The notes under the pieces are model-generated. The model had not been told where the DNA came from. It did not search any database and saw nothing but the letters and a program-made list of their open reading frames with translations. Of a DNA stretch of 64,000 nucleotides, positions 22,459 to 34,769 are shown piece after piece. How positions within the stretch are numbered: position 1 is the stretch's first letter; every line of letters starts with the position of its first letter. Source of the DNA: Isoetes taiwanensis (taxonomy: Eukaryota > Streptophyta > Lycopodiopsida > Isoetales > Isoetaceae). The stretch covers positions 370,001 to 434,000 of the forward strand of contig JAJEKV010000224.1 of NCBI GenBank assembly GCA_021234155.1, written 5' to 3'. Position numbers and translations under genes: made by a program.

Positions 22459-25400
22459 CTACAATTTGAAGTCCCTTGGATATGAGGATTTTAACGTAAC
22501 GGTCCTGTTGAATACGAGATTTTCTGGCCCGCTATCTTTGTCAACACAGAAGTATCCTGCAACAACAAAAAGACATCACCAAAATTAGAACCAAAACAGA
22601 GAGATATAACCACAACGCAAGTAAACCTGTCCTCTCGAACTGGAAAGCATCTCCCAGCTTGGCATGTGCCAAAGTAGGTGTGGCAAATGCTCCTCTGATG
22701 ATTTCAAGCGACCTTGGATTGAGATCATTTAACCAGTTATCTAATTCCCCTGGGTTCTGCAAAATTGACAGAATGCATGAGCGGTCTTATAGCAATGGTC
22801 AGACATAAACATAGTTTTTTTATACCTCAGAGTTGAACAACTTGTCAAACAAACGGGCTTCAATACGAAGTGGATCAATGCCCGGAGAAGGCTCTGCAAC
22901 CCAATGCAAAACCCCCTGCAAACAAGGAAAAAATCAGTGGGTAAAATAGAGGGAATAAAGATAGTGGATCCAAACCTTCGGTTTAGTGCTCTTGTTGGGA
23001 TCATAAATTGCATGAATCTCAATAACTTCGTTATGATCATTAGTGACAATATCGCAACATTTGATAGGATATGCATATCTGTCAAAATACCAAGTAGATA
23101 AGATATAATTATGATATGCAATCGACAAATTGCCACAATCTCCTGCAATATGGCTACTGACCTCAATAATACCGTCTTTCCAAGTGCAAGACCATAATAA
23201 TCTTTTGAATCTTTCAAACGAAAATCAGACTTCTCTATATAAACTACACGTGTAAATGGTATCTATAACATACAGAAACTTTAAATCAGCAGTCACTAAA
23301 TATATGACACAATTCAAATCCACAATGTTATCTTACCTGATAGGTAGCTGAAGGATCGCCATCTGGCCACTTTCTCCCTTCTACTATCTCTACTTTACCT
23401 TCTTCAAAGTTGTCTATTACCACCTAAAATGGAAGCAGACTCAATAGCAGTGCTTGGGAGATAACCCTGAAAATGTTACCTTCAAAGGTGAAAGCACCAC
23501 CATAGTCCTTGGTGAATTTCGATTTAGATCGTCCCTAATATAGTGCTCCAGCAGCTCAGCTCTAATCAAGTTGTCACTGCCAAAAGAGTGAGAGGCGAAA
23601 GATTAAAAGGTTGAACTAAGGAATTTAGGGCCCAAAGCCAAATGTCTGACAGTCAACTATGCTGGACCAGTTAAGCAGACATGGACGAGATACTAAGAGG
23701 ATGGATATGATCAGTGAAAACATGAAAATAGTCCAGCTACCTTCTTGTAATTCCTATCCCACGACAGAATGCATTTATAGAGTCAGGCGTTGCCCCCCTT
23801 CTTCTGAGCCCCGACAATGTCATCAGCCTAGGATCATCCCATCCATTTACAAAACCACCTGTTACTATATGGTTGAGCTGCCATAATATGCTATTAGTGT
23901 CCATAAATATTAAAGTCGAGCCAAATGGTCATTTGGAGATATTAAATGCACCTTCCTCTTCGATAGCACAGTATGTGTCATACTCAGCCGTGAATACTCC
24001 CAAACATATGGGAGATAGAGGTCCAATGCCTCAAGTAACCAATAATACGATGCTCGACGTGATTCAAACTCGAGGGTACAAAGCTGGAATCCACAACAGA
24101 TGTACTTAAGAGATAAAGAAGAAATAAATGCATAGCCAGAGCTTTGATTATAAAAGCATACAGAGAGTTCTTTTCTTTAAGGTTCTTCTCCCTAACAATA
24201 AAGTGTGTCTTCATTGTGCTACATGCGAAGAGGAAATACCGAATGCGTAACATTCTCGAGGGAGTCAACAATGCAATGGGTGTAGTCATAACTAGGATAA
24301 ATACACCACTTATCTCCAGCATGAGGATGTGGAGTAAACTGCATGAATATTATTTCCCAGTCAATAACACACAATTAGAAGCTTTTCTCTAAGTTTTTCA
24401 ACTTTTGCGAAAACTGAAAACCTTTATACGATATGCAATAAGGTCCAACATATTGAAGTTTTCATTCTTCATATCTTGTTTCATCCGAAGAGTGGCTGTT
24501 CCCTCATCAAGCATTCCCCGTTTCATATCATTGAACAACTTTAACGATTCGGCAATAGGCCTATTTCTCCAGGGGCTATCCCACTTTTTCTCTCTATACT
24601 CCTTTATCTCGTCCGGAGTCTGAAAAAAAGATCCTTTTATTAGAAATACAAAGTGATATAACAACAAAAGCATCTACAACTTTACCATGTAATCTTCCAA
24701 TTTTCATTTAAAAATCTCCCTTTAACCACCTGACATTATTTCCTACATGGTGCTTTTACTCTTTCGCAATACTAAGATGAGCCCTCCTACTTAAGACAAA
24801 GAAAAGACCATTCCACAGGTTGCCAGGATCAGCAAGGAGCTTTGATTTGTTTCAATCTACCCTGAGGCATGAGACCCTTTAAATAAGTCTAAAACAGGCA
24901 TACACTTTTATTTCAGGGGCCATAAAAAGACGAAACACTCTTAAAGAGGATCAAGGGTGGTGAATTTTAAGAACACTATTTCTACCTTTCAAATAAGACT
25001 TTTTCAAATTATTACATTAACAAGTTGTGAATGAACTTAAGCGACCAAAAACTACAGAGTATATTTGGCATGTGCGTACTACCATAGTCACCATCGCTGG
25101 GGGTAAAAAATGATACAGTATTTAGATGCAGATATGTCAGACCAATGAATCTGCAGCAAGCAGGCATTGCACTGAACCTTAAGCAAAAGCTGCTCAGAAC
25201 AGATCTCCACTTGGTCCTCACCTGGTGGTCAACATATGCATAACCCCGCTTGATTAGTTCAAGAGCCAGTTCATAGAGCTCCTGGAAATATTCACTACTG
25301 TATGTTATCTGCATCAAGCATGAGAAAGGAACCTCAGTGCTCTGCCTTAGTTAAAATTGCATGCAATCCTGAGAATTTCAGAACCTTATAGGGTTCCCAT

Positions 25401-28400
25401 CCAACCCAATGAACAATTTCTTGAATGTGGTCTATGTATTCTTTTTTTTCAGCATCAGGATTTGTATCATCATATCTGTGAAGAGGACAATAAAGCACCT
25501 TCATCAGCAACAGAACGAAGTAATATTCAGTTTGAGCATTGCATTTTTTAAATAAATAAATCCGCCTCTTGATAAAAATATCAGTGGGCTTAATTCTTTA
25601 TAGTTTTGGATGGGAACGCCACTTAGAAATTAGACGGGCTCCACAGCACACGCATGGTTCAATCATATCAAAGTAAAATATGCAATAAAACTGTTACGAT
25701 TCTGAGTAAGAATCTGGTTAAGTAACAGTCACCGAGATCTGTGTAGACAGATTAGAGCATAAAGCTCAGCCTTGGGAGGAGCCTAGCGCCCCAAGAGGTA
25801 TTAGTCAGGCTAATACTAAGTAGTGTACACCACTGTGCCTTGGATAGGCAGATCGTCCATAGGGACATGGCATCAGAGGAGGGTCTGATGGTCAAGCCGT
25901 ATGTGTTGGGAGTCATGACCCCAAACATACGTTGGTTCTTACAAGATGCCTTTGGCAAAAAGGCAGCCAATTAAGGCCAGAGGGAAAAAGGCTAAAGAGA
26001 GAGCACAGCTTATAAATAGAGAAGAGGACTTATTAATAGAAAAGTGGACATATGAATAGGGAAGTGACGTTGAAGGAAGGGACGTGACTTTTGGCCATTG
26101 GGTTTTTGCTGTCTCTCTCTGCTCGGGGGAGAATCTAAGGATTCTATGGTTGGGTGGAGAGTTTTGCCTTTTCCCTGCTGTGTGCTAGAGTAAGAACTTA
26201 ACTGATTTCAGAGTGGAATTCGTAACAAAAACTAAGAAAGGGAAAAAAATACCTTAAATAACAGTTCCCACCATATTCTTTGGCCAAACCAAAGTCTATA
26301 AACATAGCCTGAAACAATAAATGCAAAAGAGTAAATGAATCGCTCACTCATTTGAGTAAAAAAGAACAAGGAAGACAAAGATCACTAATGTCTACTCAAG
26401 AAGGTTACAAATGTTGGACGAACTAGGAGAAAGTGATATCGCCAGATCGTTGCCATATGACCGCATGTCTATTCCGATACGGAAGTGTTTACTGCTCTTT
26501 CAAAAGAAACTCCAAAACATTTCTCCTCTCTGTTCTTTTGAAAAGAAGCCTATTCCTTGTAAGGAAAGCAATATTGCCTTGCATGCTCTTTCTGACTGCT
26601 TTGATCCTGTTCAGTGTGCATATCATCCAACCTCCCCATGAATGGGTGAATAGGTTTATTGCCCCAGTTCATTTGTAAGCTGTTCATTTCTTGCCTGGTA
26701 ATCCATATTAAGGTGCTGTATCAGTTACAAGCACCAGGCTAGTTCTGTTTCCTTCCTTTTATAGGGGACAATGTGCGTTGAAGTATTACCGTACCTTTTC
26801 CAACTTAACAAAACAAAAAGCAGGGTACCTTGGCATGTCCAATATGTAAATAACCATTAGGTTCTGGAGGAAAACGCGTCACAAACTTCCCACCCGTTTC
26901 TCTCAGATGCTTCTCCAACCTTTCCCGGGAATTGCTCGGCCGCCAAATAGAACCATCACTGAAAAAGATTTCTGTATGCACCTACTTAAACCAGCAAAAG
27001 TAGCACAATTAGCCTGAAGTAAAAACCAGGTCATATTAGATGCAAACTCATTGCCAAGTCATTATAACGTTGCGCATGGAAATGAACAATTATAGTGCAT
27101 ATAAGCAAAACAATCCATGACAAGTACCATAAGTCTAAAATCATAAAGATTGAAAAGCATGTTAAGTTTGCTACGTACAATATTATTATCCTGAGGCTTT
27201 GGAAAAATTGCATAAGGGTCTGTTTCCTCTAAGATTGTGGCAGTTGCATTCTGAATGGCATCTATTGCACCGTTTGTATCCTGTAGAAGGTTCATAACAC
27301 ATTAAATGTTTTCGAAGCTCAAATATATTTGTGACAAACATGACACACCTCAGGTTTGGCCTTCTTTTCCTTTTTCTTCTTTGTAGGTTTTTCATCATCC
27401 TCGGGAGTTCTCTCCCCAAGCACATCCTTAAGTTGAATGTCCATAATCTCCTGCAATTAAAGCATGATCATAAAATCAGCTTGGATACTATCAGGCAAAT
27501 GAGGGTACACAATTACCTTCACTACTTTTCCATCTGACCAAGGCTGAAGTTCACGGACCTGTGATAATAACAGGCCAACTGCCAAAAAAAATCATATAAT
27601 TTAGTTATCAGCAACACCAACGTGCACCAAGATATCAATGTAACATTCACCATTTGTACGATAACGTTGAGCTATCAGAAGGTCCATATTACTTCTGATA
27701 ACGTTCCTAACAGCCATGGATATTTCCTCTGTAGAAACTTCGATGCCTGCATTCATGTGCAGAATTATTAGTTACTGACTCAACCCCATTCCCCTCGATT
27801 AAACTTCACACCAAGTTCAAAATCTTGCTTACCAACTCCACATTTAAGTGCAAACTCGTTTGAGTCAAAACTATCAGATCCAACCGAATTAAAATATTGA
27901 AAAGCTGCTTCTAACTGTGTATTAGTCTTGATCTGTAGGACATTATATGCTCAGTGATACTTAACAGATTGCTATATACACAGCCCTATAACAGTTCTAA
28001 ATATAATTAGCTCTGAAAGAGAATTTCCTGAACGATTAAGTTTTATTCATCAAAAAATAAGTCTATGAACCTTAAAAACACATCTTGACAATGAAAAATA
28101 GTTGAAAATGAAAATTACACTTACCTTTTCAGAGATGACATTACATATGAGGAAAGGACGATGCGTTAATGCATTATTTGGGAATTTTGTAGCCACCTAT
28201 ATAACGAGGAAACAAGGTCAAGTACGATCAAGAAAAATACCTCAAAGGGCAATTGAGATGAGAAGAAATGGATAGCACCCACAAGAAAGGACGAATCTGG
28301 CAATCCATCATGGCACAAAACCTACCGTATAAAGTAGATTCCCACAAGCCCTTGTGCAACCGTTCTCAACATTAGCCTGATAGAACAAAGGGCCAAGTAT

Positions 28401-28610
28401 ACACATAAAAGGAATTACACAATATATGAAAAGCTTCCAAATGCTTTGAAGGTAAGGAAACAGCAATGAAGTACTAACCTCACGGATTACGCCAAGAAGG
28501 TTAGTTGTCACTTTGGCATTGGCTACCGCATTTTGAGCAGTTCTTTCGTCCAGACCAATCTTGAGGAAGAGATCAAGGGCAACAGCCCTGTCGGGCTTCT
28601 CTGCAGGCAT
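22459..28610 (-). CDS. GlnRS: Glutaminyl-tRNA synthetase, 23 exons, intact
   Basis: This cytosolic class I enzyme charges tRNA-Gln with glutamine. The start is the first in-frame ATG (28608-28610), giving [20 protein letters not shown]. Exons on the minus strand: 28610-28479, 28376-28326, 28196-28125, 27932-27833, 27746-27651, 27578-27517, 27450-27349, 27280-27179, 26981-26829, 26308-26253, 25475-25385, 25308-25222, 24619-24422, 24338-24240, 24083-23952, 23877-23741, 23576-23480, 23423-23337, 23262-23162, 23078-22976, 22915-22826, 22756-22627, 22556-22459. All use GT donors and AG acceptors, and the lengths sum to 2376 bases, 791 residues plus stop, close to other plant GlnRS. Order: N-terminal eukaryote-specific domain (residues about 1-205) ending in a lysine-rich linker, the ATP-binding HIGH motif in [39 protein letters not shown] as the KMSKS equivalent, then [17 protein letters not shown] and the C-terminal anticodon-binding beta-barrels. 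No stop or frameshift is present. The frame is open upstream to 28757 but without an ATG. Confidence 0.97.
25692..26227. mobile_element. Solo LTR in intron 10 of the synthetase gene
   Basis: The 536-bp segment begins TGTTACGATTC and ends GAATTCGTAACA, i.e. TG...CA with imperfect inverted ends. It is flanked by identical AAAAC (25687-25691 and 26228-26232), a 5-bp target duplication. No internal retrotransposon sequence remains, as expected from LTR-LTR recombination. It lies between exons 10 and 11, which still splice in frame. Confidence 0.88.
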
Positions 28611-28842
28611 TGCTGGACGACGAAGTTCCTCGGCCGCAAAAATCTCGGGGTTTAGTGGTGGACTAAAGCGTAGGTAATATCTGCGGCGATCTGGGCTCTT
28701 GGAGGCATACACGTGGCATGATGATCTGGCCTTTTCACTGCAATGGAAGTTTACCAACTGGACGAATGAAAAAGCTCTATATTTGGTTTTCTACATTGGC
28801 ACCAAAGTTCAGAGATTCCGCTCTTTGTGGACATAACCTTAA
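28611..28842 (-). promoter_or_regulatory. 5' flank of the synthetase gene
   Basis: Only about 230 bases separate the start codon from the first MITE, so the core promoter and 5' untranslated region should lie here or inside the MITEs. I see no TATA box I would defend. Confidence 0.35.
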
Positions 28843-29098
28843 GGGTGGCCACACGATTATTTTTTCCTTCCCACCGACAGATTTTCATGTAAAAACGGAG
28901 GTGGAGGCCTCCGTTTCAATCGGAGGCTAGTTTTCAATCTTCCACTTCTGAGGAGGGTGCATCCAGAAAAACTAGTTTAATTTGTTGCTTCCCCTCTTCC
29001 CGCGGCTCTTCCCCTTCAATTTTCCCTCTTCGCCTCTCAGAGTGCTCTTGTATTGATTGATCTGAGGTGGAGGCAGCAAATATTGCATGTGGCCACCC
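28843..29098. mobile_element. MITE copy 1 (GGGTGGCCACA termini)
   Basis: Starts GGGTGGCCACACGAT and ends GCATGTGGCCACCC, an inverted repeat of about 11-13 bases. No coding frame. It is homologous along its length to copy 2 in the same orientation, with roughly a fifth of positions differing. The target duplication is not clear. Confidence 0.85.
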
Positions 29099-29149
29099 CT
29101 CTTGAACCTTTGGATTCCCAAAGCTAATGGAGTATGGGTGGAGCCATTA

Positions 29150-29418
29150 GGGGTGGCCACATGATCATCTTTTTGCTTTCAACGGCTGATTTTCATGCAA
29201 AAATGGAGGTGGAGGCCTCTTCTTGAAGTCGGAGGCCAGTGTTCAATCTTCCACTCCGGCAGGGGGAGCATCCACAAAAACTACTTCAATCTGCTGGTCC
29301 CCCTCCCTTCTGAAGTTCTTCCCAAATTATTCTGCCGCTCTTCACCTCTCTAGTATCCACTCTCGTATCAAATTGAGATACGGAGATGGAGGCAGCAAAG
29401 ATTGCATGTGGCCACCCC
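29150..29418. mobile_element. MITE copy 2 (GGGGTGGCCACAT termini)
   Basis: Starts GGGGTGGCCACATGAT and ends ATTGCATGTGGCCACCCC, a near-perfect inverted repeat. Flanking TA on both sides would fit a TA target duplication, but copy 1 does not show it. It shares internal blocks GGAGGTGGAGGCCTC and TTCAATCTTCCACT with copy 1, 51 bases away. Confidence 0.87.
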
Positions 29419-30650
29419 TATTGCCTCTATGCTAGGACATACAGAAAGGAGTAATTCTGGGGTCAGCGCGTGGCCAAAAAAAAATGTCCACGAAATTTCC
29501 TCGACCAAAATTCTCCAACGAGAAAAACATTAGCTTGAAATTTGCCCCAATTTTGTCTTTTCGATGGCATTCTAGCAAGGCTCTGCTTGTGGCACCACTT
29601 AGCAGAGGACAAATAGGTCGAGTGGAAATTGAGTGGAGTTTTCATGTGAAAGAAACGCCCTATCTCGAGGCAAAATTTTGACCCCTTTCTTTTTGGAGCT
29701 ATTGATATGGGGTGCCTGTGGGCATGGGATAAAATCTTAGAGAGATAAGGATCTGCCCTTTTAGTGTATTGGTATTGTAATACATGAATATTATGTTCTA
29801 TACATGTAGAAGACTATGTATGTTTATATGCATTGTAATACGTGAATATTATGTTCTGCATGACTTTAACATGTTGGTATCATTGAACAATGGGTCTAAC
29901 GAGGTCAGTTTTAAACATTGGTCCAAGATAGGGCAACAAAGTCATAATGCCAAGACAAGGCGCCACTTGCCATAGCTAGAGCTCGCAACCTCTGTTCCAA
30001 AATGATATACTTGCAAAGCTTCGGATGCCGCCATGGCTATGGCATCAAAAGTAAAAATTAAAAGAATGTACCTGAGTATTCTAATCATTGAGCCACTCTT
30101 CCGCTAGCAGCCGCAGACTTTGCTTGAAAGAGAAGAAATATTTTCACTTGACAACCAATACAAAATGTTAGGGTAGGCCACATTCCTCCATACCATTCTT
30201 ACATCCTATAACTTTCCTGTCCCACCTGGCAGGCTGCTAGTGCCACCTGTCCTACTAGTGCCATCTGGCAGTGCTTGTGCCAGCTATGCCAACGCCAACA
30301 ATACATTCAAATTCACAATACATTCAACAATTTCATGTCACAAAATTTCATATCACAAAGTTCACAAAAATTCAGTGATACCAAAATTTCATATCACAAA
30401 GTTCAGTTTCCATTCAAAATTTGCTTCAAGCAATCTGCAATTCATTACAAAAGTAATTCCACAAGTTTTCATTTGCCATTATAGGCATTCAACATGTTTT
30501 ATCAGAATGATAGACTACCAGATTTATCAGAATTAGAAGATTCCCCATGATATTTCTGCAATGCATCTTTGATTTGACTTGGATCAGTGCACTGAATGAA
30601 GAAACAATTGCTCACACTTCGTAAAAAGGAGAAACCAGAAACGTGCTCTA
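29419..30650. other. Non-coding stretch
   Basis: No gene recognised. Short open frames on both strands at 29463-29681 are unassigned. At 29776-29860 the phrase ACATGAATATTATGTTCT is partly duplicated, and at 30330-30410 CAAAATTTCATATCACAAAG occurs twice. Confidence 0.4.
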
Positions 30651-30654
30651 ACTA

Positions 30655-30728
30655 ACTTCCTGCTCATCAACACTAACTTCCTGCTCATCACTAACTTCCT
30701 GCTCATCAACTAACTTCCTGCTCATCAA
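30655..30728. repeat. Short tandem repeat ACTAACTTCCTGCTCATCA
   Basis: Four tandem copies of an 18-21 base unit with small indels at the junctions. Confidence 0.9.
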
Positions 30729-32147
30729 CACCAGAAAGTATGGCAAAGGAATGCCACGTCTCAGCAACCATCTGATCATCTATAGCATTCTAATAATCTG
30801 TAGCACCCATGTGATCTACATAAGCATCTATCTTTACAGGGCCAAACAAAGAAGAGAACATTATAAGCCATAATGTTCACAAAGCAAAATAAAAAGGTAT
30901 TTAGCCATCACCGACCGATCTACACGCAAATAGCTCAAACGCAAGCCTAAGAACAACAACAACAACAACAAGTCGTCAATAACTAAGCACAGAAACATGC
31001 AAGGCGCCTGCGAGGCGTAACACCTTTCCAAAGGTTACAAGCATAAAGTTTTACAGGGTACACACTGATCTGCATGAGCAAATTGATCTGCATAAGCAGA
31101 AAGCACAGAAGCAGGAAGAAATGCAGTAATAGCCTTGCATGTTACTCCAGCTGAGACAACTGCGAAAAAAAAAAACACACGAATCAGTAAGATTTTCGTA
31201 CAAACATGCAAAAATTACAAGAAGATGTCAAATAACCTGAAGATGTCGCCAAGATATCCAGATCTTTCGCAAAAAATGATGCTCCACTATTGCATGTAGA
31301 TCTAGCTGACAAATCTGCAAGGAAAACATGTTAGGACGCATGCATTTCAAGAAAATCATGAGAAAATCGACGGATAATCATGAAAACATTCAGATTACAG
31401 GAAAATAACATGCTAAATCTGCAAAGAACCTGTCAGAAAATGTTGAGCTTTAATTGATTTCCTAAAATTTTATGGGTTTCCGGCAGCCAGGAAATATTTC
31501 TGTCCTTCCAAAAATCGGGATAAGTTTTGTGGTATTATTTCGAAGGGGTTTTTGGGTTTTGCAAAGGTGTCGTATGATCCTATGTCCATGCGATGTCAAG
31601 CATCTGTCGCATATTCTTTTCTATGTCAGATGGGTGGTGGGTAACGAAAGCAGCCACTGTTATCGTCCATCATCATTCTCTGGGGTGAAGCGATGGAGGT
31701 TGAATGTGGGGGCAAACCTGCAAGAGCGAGTGCATATCGGAGGAGCAAGTCTAAACTATTGATCCATCGCCCACAAGTATCAGACCTGTTTTTCCAAAGA
31801 GAATTGCTGAAGCAAGTAGAACCCTAACCCAAAAGTTATGGCTTTCTCAAGCAACAAAAGTTCTTCTGTCCAATATGATTAAATTAAGAAACAGGTGCTT
31901 GCTAAAACTAGGTTGCATTCTGGAATTTGGTGATGGAACATTGGATTATGCACCATTGCTCAAGCTTCTAACATTGGACGTGAGAAGGAACCGTGGATAA
32001 TGGCTTTCCATTTGACCGAGAATTTACTACCAAGGAACTTGAAGCATTACTTTATCAAACCGCCTTTTCTCGTTTCGGCTTTACATTCAACCAGGTCCAT
32101 TTAACTACCAAGGAACTTCAAAGGCACTTCAAAAGGGTAATCTAAAA
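30729..32147. other. Non-coding stretch
   Basis: Contains an (AAC)n run near 30953-30971. The open frame at 31472-31762 (+) has no recognisable domain. Nothing else to report. Confidence 0.4.
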
Positions 32148-32455
32148 TCCCCCATACTTTTATGCCTTTCATGTTTATGTATGTTTATTCTTGATAAGAT
32201 TTGCAAACATTTTGTAGATTTTTATTGTTGCAAAAAGAAAAAGCCCCCTTTTTTTAATATTGAATAGCCAAACATATCCTTCTCTAAACATGCGGGTTTC
32301 ACCATGTACTAACTTTAAGGAATTTCCTAGGACATTTCTACCTTCTCGGATCCTAGCCACAAAAAATCTATATTCAAGGGCGCCTTTTTTTTTTTTAGGT
32401 TTTTAATCCCCCATACTTTTATGTCTTTCATGTTTATGTATGTTTATACTATTCT
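32148..32455. repeat. About 45-bp direct repeat, 257 bp apart
   Basis: CCCCCATACTTTTATG(C/T)CTTTCATGTTTATGTATGTTTAT occurs at about 32151-32190 and again at about 32407-32447. The second copy follows a T-run (32388-32397). A small duplication or retroposition event is likely. Confidence 0.75.
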
Positions 32456-32559
32456 ATTTTTGCTTTTTGATGTTTATGCACATGAAGCTCTTGGAGAAAA
32501 AAATGCTTGAGAGTGTGAAAGTCTAGCCCGGACTTCTATAATCTAACTTATTTTATACT

Positions 32560-32955
32560 CAACAAGGAAAACTCAAGCAAGCCTTAGAGCTCTTTTCAAG
32601 AAAACACATGCCGGAATCGAGATATAGATTTATGGAATGTAATGATTTAGAGCTTTCAACACTCGGATATAGATTTATGGAATGTGAGCTTGAAAAAGCG
32701 GTTGAACTTTTCGCACAAATGGTCAACATGGAACGCAATCATTACAGCATATATGGAGCTTGGATGGTTGAAGCTGACCATCCACTTCTTCCAAAGAAAT
32801 GCAAGATTTAAATATAGTATCCTGGAATATCATGCTTGCTGCTTTGGCGCATTATGGGTGCTGGCGGGGATGCTCACAGCCTTTACGACAATGCAACTGG
32901 AAGGTATGATACCCAATGTAATAACTCTTTGTTGTATTCTTTCTGCATACTAAAA
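32560..32955 (+). pseudogene. PPR protein fragment
   Basis: Plus-strand phrases QGKLKQALELFSRKHM (about 32565), LEKAVELFAQMV (about 32690) and MQDLNIVSWNIMLAALAHYG (about 32798-32860) are typical of PPR motifs. They fall in different frames, separated by frameshifts, and stops follow at once. A short direct repeat (ATAGATTTATGGAATGTGA type) lies inside. It is too short and broken to be functional. The first PPR relic lies at 1740-2575 on the other strand, and the two fragments cover different motifs. Confidence 0.75.
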
Positions 32956-33163
32956 GAACTAATCTATTATATTGCATGGTTTTAAGGTTTCAGTTTTGGC
33001 CTTCATCGTCCTTAATGCGGCAACAGGTTTAAGATGGGACCATTCGCATCATCAAGTTCAAAATCAAGGTCCATAGCATTTGTTTGGCACGGTTACTCTA
33101 TTTCGCTTCATCAATCCCTTTCAAGGTATTTGTTTAATGCAGGCTTTCAACCTTCTTGGTTTT
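32956..33163. other. Non-coding spacer
   Basis: Nothing recognised between the PPR relic and the LINE tail. Confidence 0.4.
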
Positions 33164-33218
33164 AGATAAGATAAGATGAATTTTTACGTCCACGGGAACC
33201 CAACGGGTTATGGGTTAG
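33164..33218 (-). repeat. Orphan LINE-type 3' tail, minus strand
   Basis: Read on the minus strand: CCGTTGGGTTCCCGTGGACG, then TAAAAATTC and ATCTT-type units. This matches the 3' end of the LINE at 19940-19998 and the tail at 4727, with a different simple-repeat run. Confidence 0.65.
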
Positions 33219-33452
33219 AGAGAAGTTTCATATTATAATATTATCAAGGTCTTCCAAATTTGGATTCATAATTTGGCATGTGCTGCTCTTATATTGAATA
33301 TGTAGCATAATAACAGGGGGTTTTCTTTGTGTTTTTGTACGCTTTTCACTAAGGTTTTCCTATGATTTCGTGATGTATTCAAATGGATGTACTAATGCGT
33401 ACATCTAGAGTGCACCATTTCTGAGCCATTGATTTTAGCCTTTTTTTTTTCC

Positions 33453-33627
33453 AATGGTCAACAACCAATGGCTCACAACAAAAGCCCCTTTTTTGTGCGT
33501 GTGGTGCATAATGGTCAACAACCAATGGCTCACAACAAAAGCCCTCTTTTTGTGTGTGTGGTGCATAATGGTCAACAACCAATAGCTCACAACAAAAGCC
33601 CTATTTTTGTGTGTGTGGTGCATAATG
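33453..33627. repeat. 57-bp tandem repeat, three copies
   Basis: AATGGTCAACAACCAATGGC starts at 33453, 33510 and 33567, with a partial copy at 33624. Differences between copies are few. The unit is 19 codons long, which keeps both strands open (33429-33701 and 33435-33692) without implying a protein. Confidence 0.93.
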
Positions 33628-34472
33628 GGCACATGAAGGGCTTGAAGGGCGCATGTAGTGCAGTTTTCCCGCCGGCAACACATTCTTATCATAACTTTTG
33701 ATTCAGAACTCTGTTTGAGATGATTTTTATTGCGTTGGAAAGCTCTCTCCGAGATCTTTTTGATAATGTATAGTATGGATATGTTTGGTTAAGTTATCTA
33801 TGCTAAAACAGCAATTTTTCGGCCGGGTTTGGTAGGCTTTCACATTCTACCAGCTGATTAATACAGGATTGCGCTATTGGATATTGTTTTATGGCTCATT
33901 CCGAATGAAGGTTGCAAAAAATTACCATGCATTTTTAGATTTTGAGGCAGTTATTAAGCAAATTCCAAGGCTTCTAGATCCTTGTGCTAACAAGCAGAAA
34001 AGTTTCCCACTTTGGTTTCTCACCACAGGAATCCATGGAGGCCAAAGGCTGCTGTTAAATTCCAGTTGAAAAATGTTTGTGTATAGGTGTTGCAAACTTT
34101 ATGACTTTCAGAATAATGGGTCAATCCGCTCTATCTTTATGGTAACTTTTACTTATGTGTTATTTGTTTTATTGTGATGAAATTCAAAAGCTACAGGTGA
34201 TGAAAGCCTCAAATGAATTCTAGTTTTTTTCTGGTTTGAATTCTAAATTTTTTGTCACACCGGGGGGGGGAGGGGGACGTCCCTAAGGCCCCGAAGGGGC
34301 CAAAAAAAATTTTTTGCAACACAAACCATTAACATCCAACTTAACAACCAACACATTTAACAACCATTGACATTAACAACCAACACATAACTACCATTGA
34401 CATTAATTAACACAACCATTGGGTCCAACACATTTAAATTAAAATCCCCCTTAAACCCCCTTTGGTTTGGGT
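33628..34472. other. Non-coding stretch
   Basis: No gene recognised. A G-run lies near 34262-34271. From 34320 to 34440 there are irregular short repeats built on AACAACCAACACAT and ACCATTGACATTAAC. Confidence 0.45.
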
Positions 34473-34728
34473 GCATATTCACACGGGGGGTGACGTAGGG
34501 CAGCGAGAGCCCTCACAATTGTATTTTGCACGTACAAAATCAATACCATATACTATTCTGCTTGAAATCTTATAGTATTTTGCGAATCTTGTTAGACAGT
34601 ATAGCAAATTTTGTACTTGCATACCCCACAAACGAGGAACTTTACGTACGGTGTAGATTAAGGAATAAGGGGTGAATATGCCTATCCAACAGCTCTCGTT
34701 GCCCGCAGTCACCCCCGTGTGAATATGC
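34473..34728. mobile_element. Small foldback MITE, 37-38 bp inverted ends
   Basis: The left arm 34473-34510 begins GCATATTCACACGGGGGGTG and ends GGCAGCGAGAGC. The right arm 34692-34728 begins GCTCTCGTTGCCC and ends GTGTGAATATGC. The arms are reverse complements with about four mismatches. The 180-bp interior has no convincing gene, and the open frame across it is unassigned. Confidence 0.8.
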
Positions 34729-34769
34729 TGCTCTTTTGTTGGAATTAGTTCATACACATGTCCTTATAT

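Noticed and set aside
25752-25970. 72-codon ORF in the synthetase intron as an alternative exon
   Set aside because: It lies inside the solo LTR and has no similarity to synthetase sequence; exons 10 and 11 join in frame without it.
28611-28757. In-frame N-terminal extension of the synthetase (organelle targeting)
   Set aside because: The frame is open but has no ATG, and the start at 28610 gives the normal plant GlnRS length.
30953-30971. Possible CRISPR- or telomere-like short repeats in the window
   Set aside because: The short arrays here are simple microsatellites or plant tandem repeats without regular spacers or TTTAGGG units.
33429-33701. Overlapping 85-90 codon ORFs on both strands
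   Set aside because: Both are explained by the 57-bp tandem repeat, a multiple of three.
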